A program made the translations under genes and the position numbers. From Winkia neuii subsp. neuii DSM 8576 (GTDB taxonomy: Bacteria; Actinomycetota; Actinomycetes; Actinomycetales; Actinomycetaceae): a stretch of 64,000 bases of DNA. Shown one piece after another: positions 17,206 to 25,759 of the stretch. A model generated the notes under the pieces. The model was not told the origin of the DNA. It ran no database searches and worked only from the letters and a program-made list of their open reading frames with translations. How positions within the stretch are numbered: the stretch's first letter is position 1; each line of letters opens with the position of its first letter. Where the stretch lies: NCBI RefSeq assembly GCF_000420405.1, contig NZ_ATUW01000006.1, positions 100,824-164,823 of the forward strand, written 5' to 3'.

Positions 17206-17768
17206 AGAATTTCGGTTGGGTCGAATTCCTCGAGCGGAATAATGTGCAACCTGGGTAGCGGAACCTGGAAGGCGTGCATGTCGTATTCCATGTCTATGAT
17301 CTCGATGCCCTGCTCCACAAAGTCGTTGAAAGCAATCGACAAGAATTCGCGGAAGCACATGATTCCCACACGCCGTTCGTCGCTGAGCAAATCCTGCACC
17401 TGGGGAAGAAAATCTATGTCGTGGGTTCCCAAAATCACGTCGCCCTCGCCCTGATCCAAGATCGCGTCAAGGGTGCGCTGAATACCGATATCGACCACCT
17501 TGTCCTCGGGATTGGTGGACGAAAGTGGTACGGGCGTATAACCCATCGCAACTAGCGCTTGTACGAAGGCCATGGGGAGGTGTCCGGAAGAAGCGTTCAG
17601 GAAGAATAGGCCGTGGACCTCGCCTTCCCAATGTTCGTGGGCATATTCGAGAATGCGATCCCACCGGGGGCGTTCCTCAGACTCGGGGCGGTGGCCGAGG
17701 ACAGACATGCCTAAAGTGGCGTCAATATTTTCCCCATCTATAACTACGTAAGTTAATTTATTACTCAT
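17202..17768 (-). CDS. NYN-domain protein (PIN-like RNase fold)
   Basis: A 188-residue protein beginning MSNKLTYVVIDGENID, followed by DKVVDIGIQRTLDA and GDVILGTHDIDFLPQV. These are the acidic clusters of the NYN/LabA (PIN-like) fold, which typically coordinate Mg for RNA cleavage. I start at ATG 17768 because the NYN domain begins there; an upstream in-frame extension to 17876 lacks domain sequence and runs into the region before GH101. Substrate is unknown. The stop codon overlaps that of the convergent glpD gene. Confidence 0.75.
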   Translation of the reverse strand: MSNKLTYVVIDGENIDATLGMSVLGHRPESEERPRWDRILEYAHEHWEGEVHGLFFLNASSGHLPMAFVQALVAMGYTPVPLSSTNPEDKVVDIGIQRTLDAILDQGEGDVILGTHDIDFLPQVQDLLSDERRVGIMCFREFLSIAFNDFVEQGIEIIDMEYDMHAFQVPLPRLHIIPLEEFDPTEIL

Positions 17769-17912
17769 GTTCTTTAGGCTACTAGCTGACCAGCCAATAT
17801 TCCTAGGAAAAAAATCATGGAGGCTGCACAAAATGTTTTTTGTCGCCAAACTACTGTGAGTCCTCGCTGGGGGCAATATTGTTGTTCCTGAAAAACCGTC
17901 GAAGGGACAACG
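17769..17912. promoter_or_regulatory. Divergent intergenic region between NYN gene and GH101
   Basis: This 144-base gap must contain both promoters. Small perfect palindromes are visible, TTCCTAGGAA at 17800-17809 and CAATATTG further right, which could be regulator sites. No confident -35/-10 pair is seen. Confidence 0.3.
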
Positions 17913-20900
17913 ATGTCAATAACGCCGAAAAACTCTGGCGTGCTCGCGCGTGCGGGCGGTGCAGTTCTGGCTTCGGGAGCACTACTCTTTAGTGGGGTTT
18001 CCCTGGCAGTAGCAGACCCCGCTCCCACGCCCACTGATCAAGACAACTCGCAAGCGAGGATTGCCAAGGAGGGCGAAGACCATCCCGCTGCCCCCGCAAA
18101 AGATCAGCCCGAGCAGGCTGACGGAGCGCAGAAGGCCGAAGCGCCCGCCAAAAAACCCGCGCCCTCAGCTAAGAAGCAGGAGCCGGCTCCAAAGGGTGAG
18201 CCCGGCAGGCCTGCCGAGGGCGAAGAAACATCCCTGCAACTTTCGGATGGGACGCTGAAGGTGCAGATGGCCCGCGCTTATCCTGCCGTGTTGAAGTGGC
18301 AAAAAGACGGGCGGGAAGTAGCTGGGTCGGCTGAAAAAATTTCTTCTTTGCAGGTGGATGAGCAGCCGCAGAAGGCCGAATTCAAACTCGCCGAAACTGG
18401 CCCCGCGAAAGCTGTTTGGAAGGTGTCTCTGCCCGATCTCTCGGTAACCATGGATGCTGTGGCAACGGTTAGCGAGGGTACCTGGAAACTCACCCTCACG
18501 AATTTGGTAGATCCGCAGCACAAGGTACACCGGGTGCGCATTCCCGCCCTCGGGCTGGTAAAAGTAGCCCCTGAAGGGAAACTAGCGCTTACCCGCCTCA
18601 GCGTAGACCGCGAAAACAGCGGGGACCTGTTCACTACAGCTAAAGAACTGAAAAAGTCCTCGTACCGTTCTTGGCTCGCCGTCCCCACAACCGGTGGGCT
18701 TTCCTTCGGGATGGAATCGAATGCAGTAGACGACGGCAGTGCGAATTACCCGGAAAAGGATCTGCGCACGGATGGACGCTGGGAAACGCGTGCCGCTTCC
18801 ACCGCAACCATCTATCCGGGCACCTTCACTTGGAGGGGAGCAGCTGCCACCGACGCCATTGGCAACGATGCTGACCCCTGGATTGGCATAAAACCAGTAG
18901 CCGACGCCAACAAAGATGGCAAAGTGGACTGGCAAGATGGGGCCACTGCCCTGCGCTCGCTGCGCAAGGGGCCAAACGGTTCCCAAGAAGTGCCAAACAA
19001 GGTGATCACCCGGATCCCCTTCAACATTGTTTCGCAAGCCACGCACCCGTTCTTGAGGACTCTTGACGACACGAAGCGCATTTCGCTCGCAACCGACGGG
19101 TTAGGGCAGCAGATTCTGCTCAAGGGCTACCAGGCAGAGGGGCACGACAGCGCCCACCCCGACTACGCCGGTCACTACAACGAGCGGGCAGGCGGGCTTG
19201 AGGATTTGAAGACTTTGGCAAAATCAGCCGCCAACTTCAACGCTAACCTAGGCGTGCACGTAAACGTCACAGAATCCTATTCAGAAGCGCATAACTTTAG
19301 TGAGGAACTGCTGAACTGGCCACCCCAAGCTGCCTGGGGGTGGATGAACCAGGCCTACACGATCGATTCGGCAAAGGACTTGGGCACCGGTAAGGTGTTG
19401 AATCGTTTTGCGCAGCTGCGCAAGGAAGTTCCCCAGAATTTGGACTGGGTTTACTTGGACGTCTACCGTGACTTCGGTTGGGAGCCGAACCGCCTGGGTG
19501 CAGAGCTGCAAAAGCAGGGTTGGAAAGTAGGGTCTGAATGGTCATACTCCCTGCCCGAGGTCTCTTTGTGGTCGCACTGGGCAAATGACGAAAAATACGG
19601 TGGCAGCAACAACAAGGGCATCTCCTCGAAGGTGTTCCGCTTTGTCGAGAACTCTCGGCGCGACACCTTCAACCCAGATCCGATCTTGGGTAATACCAAC
19701 GTGGTCGAGTTCGAAGGTTGGACTGGCCACGTGGATTACGGCCCGTTCATTACTAACGTGTGGGAACGCAACTTGCCAACCAAGTTTTTGCAGAGCAGTC
19801 CCATTCGCAGTTGGGAAAAAGGAAAAATAACGTTTGAAAATGGCACCGTAGCCACCTCCCCCAAGAGCAAAATAGATGGGCGGACCATTCCTACCGATCG
19901 CCACATAACCTACGAGGGCAAGACGGTGTACAAAGATGGCGCGTATCTGTTGCCGTGGTCCGATGGCGGCCACGACAGGCTATACCATTACAACGCTCAG
20001 GGCGGCACCACCACGTGGGAACTGACCGGAAAATGGGCTGGGGTGAGCTCACTGAAGGTATACAGGCTTACAGATATTGGTCGCGAAGCACTCGGTACCG
20101 TACCGGTCTCGAACGGCCGGGTTACTTTGAAGGCCGCTGCCAAAACTGCCTACGTACTAGACACCAGCGACCGGACGGTAGATCCTAACTGGGGCGAGGG
20201 CAGCGGGATCTCGGACCCCAGCTTCTTCTCGGGAAACTTGGATGCGTACAGGGTCAAGGGCAAGGCGCGCGTGGTGCGCACAGACAGGGGCAATTTCCAG
20301 GCTGAGCTAGGCAAGGGCAACTCTTCGATTGCCACCACCTTTAGGGGAGGAAACTTGCCTGCGGGCACCTACAATGCCTCGGCGTGGATAGAAATAGATC
20401 CGCGCGCCGTACGCCAGGTGAACTTGCAAGTGTGTGGCGAGGGCGTAAAACCAGCGGGCACGCAACGCGCGATAGGGGGAATTCCCACCACTGTGCTGAC
20501 CTCCACAACGGCAATTAACGCTACGGCCTCGGACGAGAAATTGGGAACCTACTTCCAACGTGCTCGCGTCACCTTCACCACCAGTGGGGGCAAAGTGAAT
20601 TTCAAGATTGGAGCAGCAGCGGGTAACGCCAGGGTGAGCATAGACGATTTGCGGCTTACCAGTTACGTTCCGTCAAAGTCAGTGAAGAACGCGATTGTTG
20701 CCGAGGACTTTGAGCACCCAGACGTGGGCTATTGGCCCTTTGTCACCGGTGAAGCTAACAAGGGCGGGGATGCTCGCACTCAGCTTGCCGAACGCCACGA
20801 ACCATACTCCCAGCGGGGTTGGTGGGGGCGCAATTCCGCCGGCCAGGTAGTGAAGGGGGCTAAGCTCATAGACAACGTGCTCGAGGGCAAGTGGTCGCTT

Positions 20901-21542
20901 ATGGCACACGAGGAAAATCCCGGCTTGGTGCTGCGTACTACTACGGCTACGGTTCCGTTCCAAAAGGGACACAAGTATAAGGTGAGTTTCGACTACCAGG
21001 TGGCTCTGCCACACACTTACAAGTTTGTGGCCGGCATTGACCGGACTGGGAAGACTGAGCGCATAGTCGAGAACCAATTTGCCCCCACCCACGGCACCGC
21101 CCATTTCTCGAAGGTGATTGAAGTGGGCGAGGGCGCCTACTGGTTTGGGATTGAAAAGCTGGCAGGTGGTTGGCAATCGGATATGACTATTGACAATGTA
21201 GTGGTAGAAGATCTGACCCCCGAGCTCGAAGATCCAAACACCGCCCAAGTAGAGCCGTGTATGGAAGCCGAAACTGAACCGGGTACCGCTCCCTGTAGTG
21301 AGCCTGGAACGAAACCGGGTAGCGAACCGGGTGCAAAGCCCGCCCCGGGCAAAGACAGCGGACAGAACGCTAGCCAGGGCCAAAAGCCCAACGGGCAAGG
21401 CTCGGGCAAAGGCAATAAAGCCGCGCTCAAAAAGGGTCGCGCCCTAGCTGGTACAGGCGCCGGGGCTGCAGCTCTGGTAAGCGTAGCGGGCCTGTTACTT
21501 ACAGGAGGTGGCATTATTTTAGCCCGCCGGAAGGAAGACTAA
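17913..21542 (+). CDS. Cell-surface endo-alpha-N-acetylgalactosaminidase (GH101)
   Basis: This 1209-residue secreted enzyme removes Gal-beta1,3-GalNAc from Ser/Thr of mucin-type glycoproteins. Features in order are a signal peptide (about 1-35) and an Ala/Pro/Lys-rich linker (to about 110). The GH101 catalytic unit contains a calcium-type loop DANKDGKVDWQDG (331-343), the nucleophile in WVYLDVY (Asp 516), and the acid/base in GSEWSYS (Glu 542), by motif comparison with EngBF and SpGH101. Two carbohydrate-binding-like beta domains follow (about 770-1110), then a Glu/Pro/Gly-rich wall-spanning linker and the sorting signal LAGTG, hydrophobic segment, RRKED. The LAxTG motif suits a class E sortase. 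With the GNB importer and phosphorylase it forms a mucin-use pathway. Confidence 0.92.
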   Translation: MSITPKNSGVLARAGGAVLASGALLFSGVSLAVADPAPTPTDQDNSQARIAKEGEDHPAAPAKDQPEQADGAQKAEAPAKKPAPSAKKQEPAPKGEPGRPAEGEETSLQLSDGTLKVQMARAYPAVLKWQKDGREVAGSAEKISSLQVDEQPQKAEFKLAETGPAKAVWKVSLPDLSVTMDAVATVSEGTWKLTLTNLVDPQHKVHRVRIPALGLVKVAPEGKLALTRLSVDRENSGDLFTTAKELKKSSYRSWLAVPTTGGLSFGMESNAVDDGSANYPEKDLRTDGRWETRAASTATIYPGTFTWRGAAATDAIGNDADPWIGIKPVADANKDGKVDWQDGATALRSLRKGPNGSQEVPNKVITRIPFNIVSQATHPFLRTLDDTKRISLATDGLGQQILLKGYQAEGHDSAHPDYAGHYNERAGGLEDLKTLAKSAANFNANLGVHVNVTESYSEAHNFSEELLNWPPQAAWGWMNQAYTIDSAKDLGTGKVLNRFAQLRKEVPQNLDWVYLDVYRDFGWEPNRLGAELQKQGWKVGSEWSYSLPEVSLWSHWANDEKYGGSNNKGISSKVFRFVENSRRDTFNPDPILGNTNVVEFEGWTGHVDYGPFITNVWERNLPTKFLQSSPIRSWEKGKITFENGTVATSPKSKIDGRTIPTDRHITYEGKTVYKDGAYLLPWSDGGHDRLYHYNAQGGTTTWELTGKWAGVSSLKVYRLTDIGREALGTVPVSNGRVTLKAAAKTAYVLDTSDRTVDPNWGEGSGISDPSFFSGNLDAYRVKGKARVVRTDRGNFQAELGKGNSSIATTFRGGNLPAGTYNASAWIEIDPRAVRQVNLQVCGEGVKPAGTQRAIGGIPTTVLTSTTAINATASDEKLGTYFQRARVTFTTSGGKVNFKIGAAAGNARVSIDDLRLTSYVPSKSVKNAIVAEDFEHPDVGYWPFVTGEANKGGDARTQLAERHEPYSQRGWWGRNSAGQVVKGAKLIDNVLEGKWSLMAHEENPGLVLRTTTATVPFQKGHKYKVSFDYQVALPHTYKFVAGIDRTGKTERIVENQFAPTHGTAHFSKVIEVGEGAYWFGIEKLAGGWQSDMTIDNVVVEDLTPELEDPNTAQVEPCMEAETEPGTAPCSEPGTKPGSEPGAKPAPGKDSGQNASQGQKPNGQGSGKGNKAALKKGRALAGTGAGAAALVSVAGLLLTGGGIILARRKED

Positions 21543-21550
21543 AATAAAAA

Positions 21551-21587
21551 GTTGCGCTCCCCAGGCCAGGGGAGCGCAACTTTATTT
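21551..21587. terminator. Bidirectional terminator between GH101 and pspA
   Basis: GTTGCGCTCCCC and GGGGAGCGCAAC form a 12-base-pair stem with loop AGGCCA. TTTATTT follows on the plus strand and the minus strand reads out into TTTTTATTTT, so it serves both convergent genes. Confidence 0.93.
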
Positions 21588-21597
21588 AAGGCTAGAA

Positions 21598-22320
21598 CTA
21601 CTCGGATTTTTTGTTCTTCAAAGCGGCCAGGCGAGCTTCGACCTCGCTTTGCTGACCCATCTTTTCGAGTTCCTCGAACTGCGATTCGAAGGAATCTTGC
21701 TGCAGCTCAATCTTGCCCGCAGCCTGGGCTTCTTGGCGGCGAATATTTTCTTCCCAGCGGCTCAGCTCAGAAGTGGGGTCCATGACGTTGATGGAACTCA
21801 TGGCGTCGTGCACCTTGTTCTGGGCCTGCGCGGTCTTCTGCCTTGCCACAAGCTGGTCGCGCCTAGATTTCAACTGGTCGAGCTTGACCTTCATGTCATT
21901 CAGGCCAGCCTTGAGCTTTTCGACTACCTCGGTTTGCGAAGCGATCATAGGATCGGCAGTCTTGATCTGCTCTTCGAACTGCAGCTGCTTGGTTAGAGCC
22001 ATCTTGGCCAGATTGTCGAACTTGTCGGCCTGGGCACTGTCCCCGCCGGCGCGCAGCTCGTCGGCTTTGGAAGAGGCCGCTTCGGCTTTGCGTCCCCACT
22101 CGGCCACCGCATTCTTATCTTCTTCGCGGTCGCGCTCGGCCAGGCGCAGGTTGCCCACGGTTTGAGCCACCGCATTCTGGGCGTCTGCGATCGAGTTCGT
22201 GTAGTCGCGGATGAGCTGATCTAACATCTTTTCTGGATCTTCGGCCCTATCTAGGAGGGCGTTGATATTTGCCTTTGCAAGTTGGGTGATGCGACCCAGG
22301 ATTGATTGTTTTTCTGCCAT
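21598..22320 (-). CDS. pspA: PspA/IM30 family phage-shock protein
   Basis: The 240-residue protein is almost wholly coiled coil, with the family start SILGRITQLAKANINALLD and the charged heptad helices that follow. PspA/IM30 proteins are ESCRT-III-like membrane-stabilising proteins that coat damaged inner membrane. AGAAAGG lies six bases before the ATG on the minus strand. The gene lies just downstream of, and on the same strand as, the TPM-domain gene (33-base gap), the usual actinobacterial pairing, so both likely respond to envelope stress. Confidence 0.9.
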   Translation of the reverse strand: MAEKQSILGRITQLAKANINALLDRAEDPEKMLDQLIRDYTNSIADAQNAVAQTVGNLRLAERDREEDKNAVAEWGRKAEAASSKADELRAGGDSAQADKFDNLAKMALTKQLQFEEQIKTADPMIASQTEVVEKLKAGLNDMKVKLDQLKSRRDQLVARQKTAQAQNKVHDAMSSINVMDPTSELSRWEENIRRQEAQAAGKIELQQDSFESQFEELEKMGQQSEVEARLAALKNKKSE

Positions 22321-22353
22321 TTTTAGCCTTTCTAAAGGTTGAAAATCTGAAAA

Positions 22354-24345
22354 CTAGAATTTGCCGCCGCCGAAGGAACCGCCGAAGCCACCCCCGCCGC
22401 CGAAGGAACCGCCCCCGAAGGAGCCGCCGAAAGTGCCCCCCGACCCCCAGTCGGAGGAGTCCCAATCAGAAGAGCCCCAATTGGAGTGATGCCCGCCCGA
22501 AAGCAGTCCACCTAGCAAGAATGAACCAAAGTCGATACCTGGAGCCCGGTAGGCCTCCCGCATCTGCCCGCCGCCCCCGTCGCGTAGCTCGTTGATGGCC
22601 TGCAGCGCGTCCTTGTCGGCCTCGGTAACTAGGGCTACCGCGGTGGAAATGTCCGAATCTTCGAGTTGCCTGGCGTTTTCCAGCTTGTTCTTGGCCTGGG
22701 AGACTAGTGAACGCACCTCCACATCCACCACGCCGCGGTAGGGCGAGATTAGCGATTCGGCCTCGGAAATGTGCGCTTGGGCGCTCTGCTTGCGATCGTT
22801 GTAGATGCCAGCTTTGCGCGAGTCGCGTTCGTTTTGCTCGCGAATTGGGTCCAGCACATTGTCGAGGGCGTCCTCGGCAGTGCGGATGCGTTCGGCGGCC
22901 GCCAGCGGGTCGGCTTTGCCCGCCCGAGCTGATTGGGCGAAGGCGATAGCCTCCTTGGCTTCGGCCACTAGCGGTTCGAATAGTGACTGACCGCGTTTCT
23001 TGTTCTCGCGAGCTACGTCGTCTAGGTCGGAGCTGATAGAGCCAATAGCGCGCAGTAGGGACTGGTTTGATTCGGCCAGATTTTGCCGGGCATTCGTGAT
23101 TCCGGAAAGTAGCCCGTTTGCCTGCGTAATAGCGCGCCGAGCCAGGTGTAGGCGCTCGACGGCCTGAGCGCGATCGTCGGCGGCGAATGCCTGCTTGCCG
23201 TCGGCAACAGTTTGGGCTGCAGAATCCAACAGGGCTTCCGCCTGGTCCGCGTTGTCTTCAATCGAGGACAGATTCACCCCCGGGAACGACAGGTGTAGGT
23301 TTTTCAATTCCTCGCGGGCAGCGGGCAGGCTGTCGCGCGATTCGTCAATCCTAGTCTGGGCATCGGCCAGCCCCTTGTCGGCCTGGGCCTGGTCGTTAGA
23401 TAGGTCGGAAAACTCCTGACGTTTCGCCTGAATGATTTGCAGAGCAGTTTGGGCATGTTCAAGCACTTGGTTGGCCAGGGAATAGCGTTGGGAAGAATCC
23501 GAGGCCGAATTCATCTGCTTGAGCAATCCCAATGCCTGATCGCGTTCCTTTGAAGCGCTCTGATAGGCGGCCTGGAAAGAATCGGTGCGGGTAGTGCCGA
23601 ACTGGGCTTTGGCGAACTGCACGTCCTCTTCGGCAGCGCGAACCGCGTTGTCGGCCTCTAGAGCAGCTGACCCAGCTTTAGAAACCGTCTGGTCGATTTG
23701 CTGGTCAGATGGGCCGGAAGCGGTGGGGGCATTAGCAGGCTTTCCGGAGGACTTGCGATTGCGCCACACAAAGAAACCAACTACGAGCAAGCCTATTAGC
23801 AGTACGGGCCCCACTCCGAGGCGTCCGATACCGCTTCCCCCGCCCGAGCTGTGGCCGGAACTGTTCCCCGGGGTGAGCTTAGTCATCTGTTCGGCCGCAG
23901 CGACCGAGGCGCCAGCCCAATCCTCACGAGAGAGTGCGGATACGGCAGCCTGGTCGATCTGCTCCTTTTGTGAATCGGAAAGGCGTACCTGGTCGCCATA
24001 GCAAAAACCGTAGTCGTGGGTGCGAACCGCAACTACTAGCAACACGTTGCGCCCCAACAGAGAAGATTTGCGCAAAGTCTGTTCGCACCAGGCGTTGGTG
24101 GATTGCCCAGAAAAATCGTTCACATAAACGGCATTGAAATTGCCGGCCTTAGAAGATCGGGTCTGTTTGGCAGCCTCGCGAGCCTTGGCTAGCTGACCCG
24201 AATCCATCACTTGGGCACGATCCGAAATCATGTCCTCTATCGAATAGGGGTCCTCGGCTAGGGCAGGTGCGGGGAGGGCGAAAACTACCGCCGCGGTTGC
24301 AGCTAGAACTGCTCCTGCCTTACGAACAAAAGAAAAACGCGTCAT
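22354..24345 (-). CDS. TPM-domain membrane protein with coiled coil and Gly-rich tail
   Basis: A 663-residue protein. MTRFSFVRKAGAVLAATAAVV begins a signal peptide ending at ALA. A TPM_phosphatase domain follows (about 32-170, DLxDxA-like SIEDMISDRAQVMD, NDFSGQSTNAWC), then a single transmembrane helix (VLLIGLLVVGFFVW) and a long Gln/Ala/Asp-rich helical region. The C-terminus is Gly/Phe/Ser repeats (GGSFGGG type). The start at 24343-24345 is preferred over longer in-frame reading because a GATAAT box lies six bases upstream and the signal peptide begins there. TPM proteins act in membrane or photosystem repair and often sit beside PspA, as here. The exact function is unknown. Confidence 0.8.
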   Translation of the reverse strand: MTRFSFVRKAGAVLAATAAVVFALPAPALAEDPYSIEDMISDRAQVMDSGQLAKAREAAKQTRSSKAGNFNAVYVNDFSGQSTNAWCEQTLRKSSLLGRNVLLVVAVRTHDYGFCYGDQVRLSDSQKEQIDQAAVSALSREDWAGASVAAAEQMTKLTPGNSSGHSSGGGSGIGRLGVGPVLLIGLLVVGFFVWRNRKSSGKPANAPTASGPSDQQIDQTVSKAGSAALEADNAVRAAEEDVQFAKAQFGTTRTDSFQAAYQSASKERDQALGLLKQMNSASDSSQRYSLANQVLEHAQTALQIIQAKRQEFSDLSNDQAQADKGLADAQTRIDESRDSLPAAREELKNLHLSFPGVNLSSIEDNADQAEALLDSAAQTVADGKQAFAADDRAQAVERLHLARRAITQANGLLSGITNARQNLAESNQSLLRAIGSISSDLDDVARENKKRGQSLFEPLVAEAKEAIAFAQSARAGKADPLAAAERIRTAEDALDNVLDPIREQNERDSRKAGIYNDRKQSAQAHISEAESLISPYRGVVDVEVRSLVSQAKNKLENARQLEDSDISTAVALVTEADKDALQAINELRDGGGGQMREAYRAPGIDFGSFLLGGLLSGGHHSNWGSSDWDSSDWGSGGTFGGSFGGGSFGGGGGFGGSFGGGKF

Positions 24346-24351
24346 GGGTGC

Positions 24352-24357
24352 ATTATC
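24352..24357 (-). promoter_or_regulatory. -10 box of a leaderless TPM-gene transcript
   Basis: On the minus strand GATAAT is followed by six bases and then the ATG, with no ribosome site, the expected layout of a leaderless actinobacterial mRNA. A -35 is not obvious. Confidence 0.5.
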
Positions 24358-24500
24358 GCAAGTATTAGCGGCTTTTGCCTGCCTAGCTGCAACGAGATTC
24401 GCGGGATGCGAAAAACGCACTATAGTGAGCAACGAAATAACGTCCGGCGACTTAGCTCAGCTATCATTAGGTGACGTATTGGAGTACTTAAGGAGTAAAA

Positions 24501-24878
24501 GTGCCAGCTGGCAAAGTGAAGTGGTTTGACGGCGACCGCGGGTTTGGCTTTATCGCGGGCGACGACGGGGCAGAAGTATTTTTGCATGCGTCTGCTCTTC
24601 CCGCTGGTACCACGCACCTGAAAGCGGGTACCCGGGTGGAATACTCGGTGGCTGACGGGCGCAAAGGCCCGCAGGCGTTCGGCCTCACCGTTGAAGCGCC
24701 CATGCCCTCCTTAGCGAAGCAGGCGCGCCGCAAACCGGCAGTCATGGTGCCGGTTGTAGAAGACCTAATTAAACTGTTGGACTACTCTTCGGCCTCCCTC
24801 CGCAAGGGGCGCTACCCGGCCAACGGCAAGAAGATCGCTTCGGTCCTGCGCGCAGTTGCGGATGATTTCGATGCCTGA
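24501..24878 (+). CDS. Cold-shock-domain protein with C-terminal extension
   Basis: A 125-residue protein whose first 65 or so residues are a cold-shock OB fold with both RNA-binding motifs, KWFDGDRGFGFI (RNP1) and VFLHASAL (RNP2). An extra 60-residue helical tail, rich in Lys/Arg, is typical of the longer actinobacterial form rather than the 67-residue CspA. GTG 24501 is preceded by AAGGAG at ideal distance. Likely an RNA chaperone. The stop codon overlaps the start of the DUF3027 gene, so the two products are made together. Confidence 0.9.
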   Translation: MPAGKVKWFDGDRGFGFIAGDDGAEVFLHASALPAGTTHLKAGTRVEYSVADGRKGPQAFGLTVEAPMPSLAKQARRKPAVMVPVVEDLIKLLDYSSASLRKGRYPANGKKIASVLRAVADDFDA

Positions 24879-25611
24879 AACAGACAAGGTTTTGGCGGCA
24901 GCCGTCGAGGTGGCAAGGCAGTCACTTTTGTCTATCGCAAAAGAAGACGAGATTGGCAAGCACTTAGGTTTCGTCCTCGACGATGTTCGCCTTGGTACGC
25001 ATTCCTTCGAATGCCTCAAGCCGGGTTACCGCGGATGGCATTGGGTGTCCACGGTGGCGCGTGTACCTCGGGGACGCAAAGCGACTATTTGCGAGGTGGC
25101 CCTAATTCCCGGCCCCGATGCGTTGCTGGCGCCCAAATGGGTGCCTTGGAAAGAGCGGCTCAAGCCAGGCGACCTGCGCGAGGGCGACACGCTGCCGTAC
25201 AAGGAACAAGACGAGCGGCTCGAACCGGGCTACAGCCAGGTCGATCCAGCCAACCGCGACGCCCTCCAAATTGACGAAGTAGGGCTAGGGCGGGAGCGCG
25301 TGCTTTCTGAAGAGGGGCGCGCGCAGGCGGCCCGCCGGTGGTACCGCTCCCGCGAACATGGCCCTGCCCGCCCTCGCAAAAGAGGCGGCGAACAGTGTTC
25401 TACCTGTGGTTTTCTGGTGAAGTTGCACGGGTCTATGCGCACCCTATTCGGGGTTTGTGCCAACGAATGGTCACCGCAAGATGGGGCGGTGGTAAGTCTC
25501 GACCACGTGTGTGGGGCACATTCGGAAACCGACGAGGCCGTCCGTCCTACCACAGTGCCGCAAAACGAAGCAGCTCTGAGCGAGGACGACCTGGAGGTCA
25601 GTGCCCGCTAA
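24871..25611 (+). CDS. DUF3027 family protein
   Basis: A 246-residue actinobacterial protein, recognised by its place after the cold-shock gene and by sequence such as GYRGWHWVSTVARVPRG and LIPGPDALLAPKWVPW. A Cys/His cluster near the C-terminus (CSTCGF, then GVCANEWSPQDG, then DHVCGAHSE) could bind zinc. ATG 24871 is used, overlapping the upstream stop by eight bases; an in-frame ATG at 24862 is possible. Function is not known; coupling to a cold-shock protein suggests a link to RNA. Confidence 0.8.
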   Translation: MPETDKVLAAAVEVARQSLLSIAKEDEIGKHLGFVLDDVRLGTHSFECLKPGYRGWHWVSTVARVPRGRKATICEVALIPGPDALLAPKWVPWKERLKPGDLREGDTLPYKEQDERLEPGYSQVDPANRDALQIDEVGLGRERVLSEEGRAQAARRWYRSREHGPARPRKRGGEQCSTCGFLVKLHGSMRTLFGVCANEWSPQDGAVVSLDHVCGAHSETDEAVRPTTVPQNEAALSEDDLEVSAR

Positions 25612-25682
25612 CGTGGCACGAAGAACATTTTCGCGAAAACCGCTATTTTTCGCCGTTTATTCGCTCTAGTACAGATAAGTGT

Positions 25683-25700
25683 GAGGAAACAGTTTTCCTC
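25683..25700 (+). repeat. Short inverted repeat upstream of the purine permease
   Basis: GAGGAAA, CAGT loop, TTTCCTC. There is no U-tract, so it is either a weak end to DUF3027 transcription or an operator or leader hairpin of the permease gene. No purine riboswitch core is recognised in this 148-base gap. Confidence 0.35.
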
Positions 25701-25759
25701 CCCAGACGAAATTTTGAAACGATTGGCACGGATTATTCCCCCATTGAATTGGAAAAGAC

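Noticed and set aside
20679..21398. 239-codon frame on the minus strand inside GH101
   Set aside because: Antisense shadow of the GH101 C-terminal domains; no motif and no ribosome site.
25612..25759. Purine riboswitch before the purine permease
   Set aside because: The conserved core loops of the purine class are not visible; only a simple inverted repeat is present.
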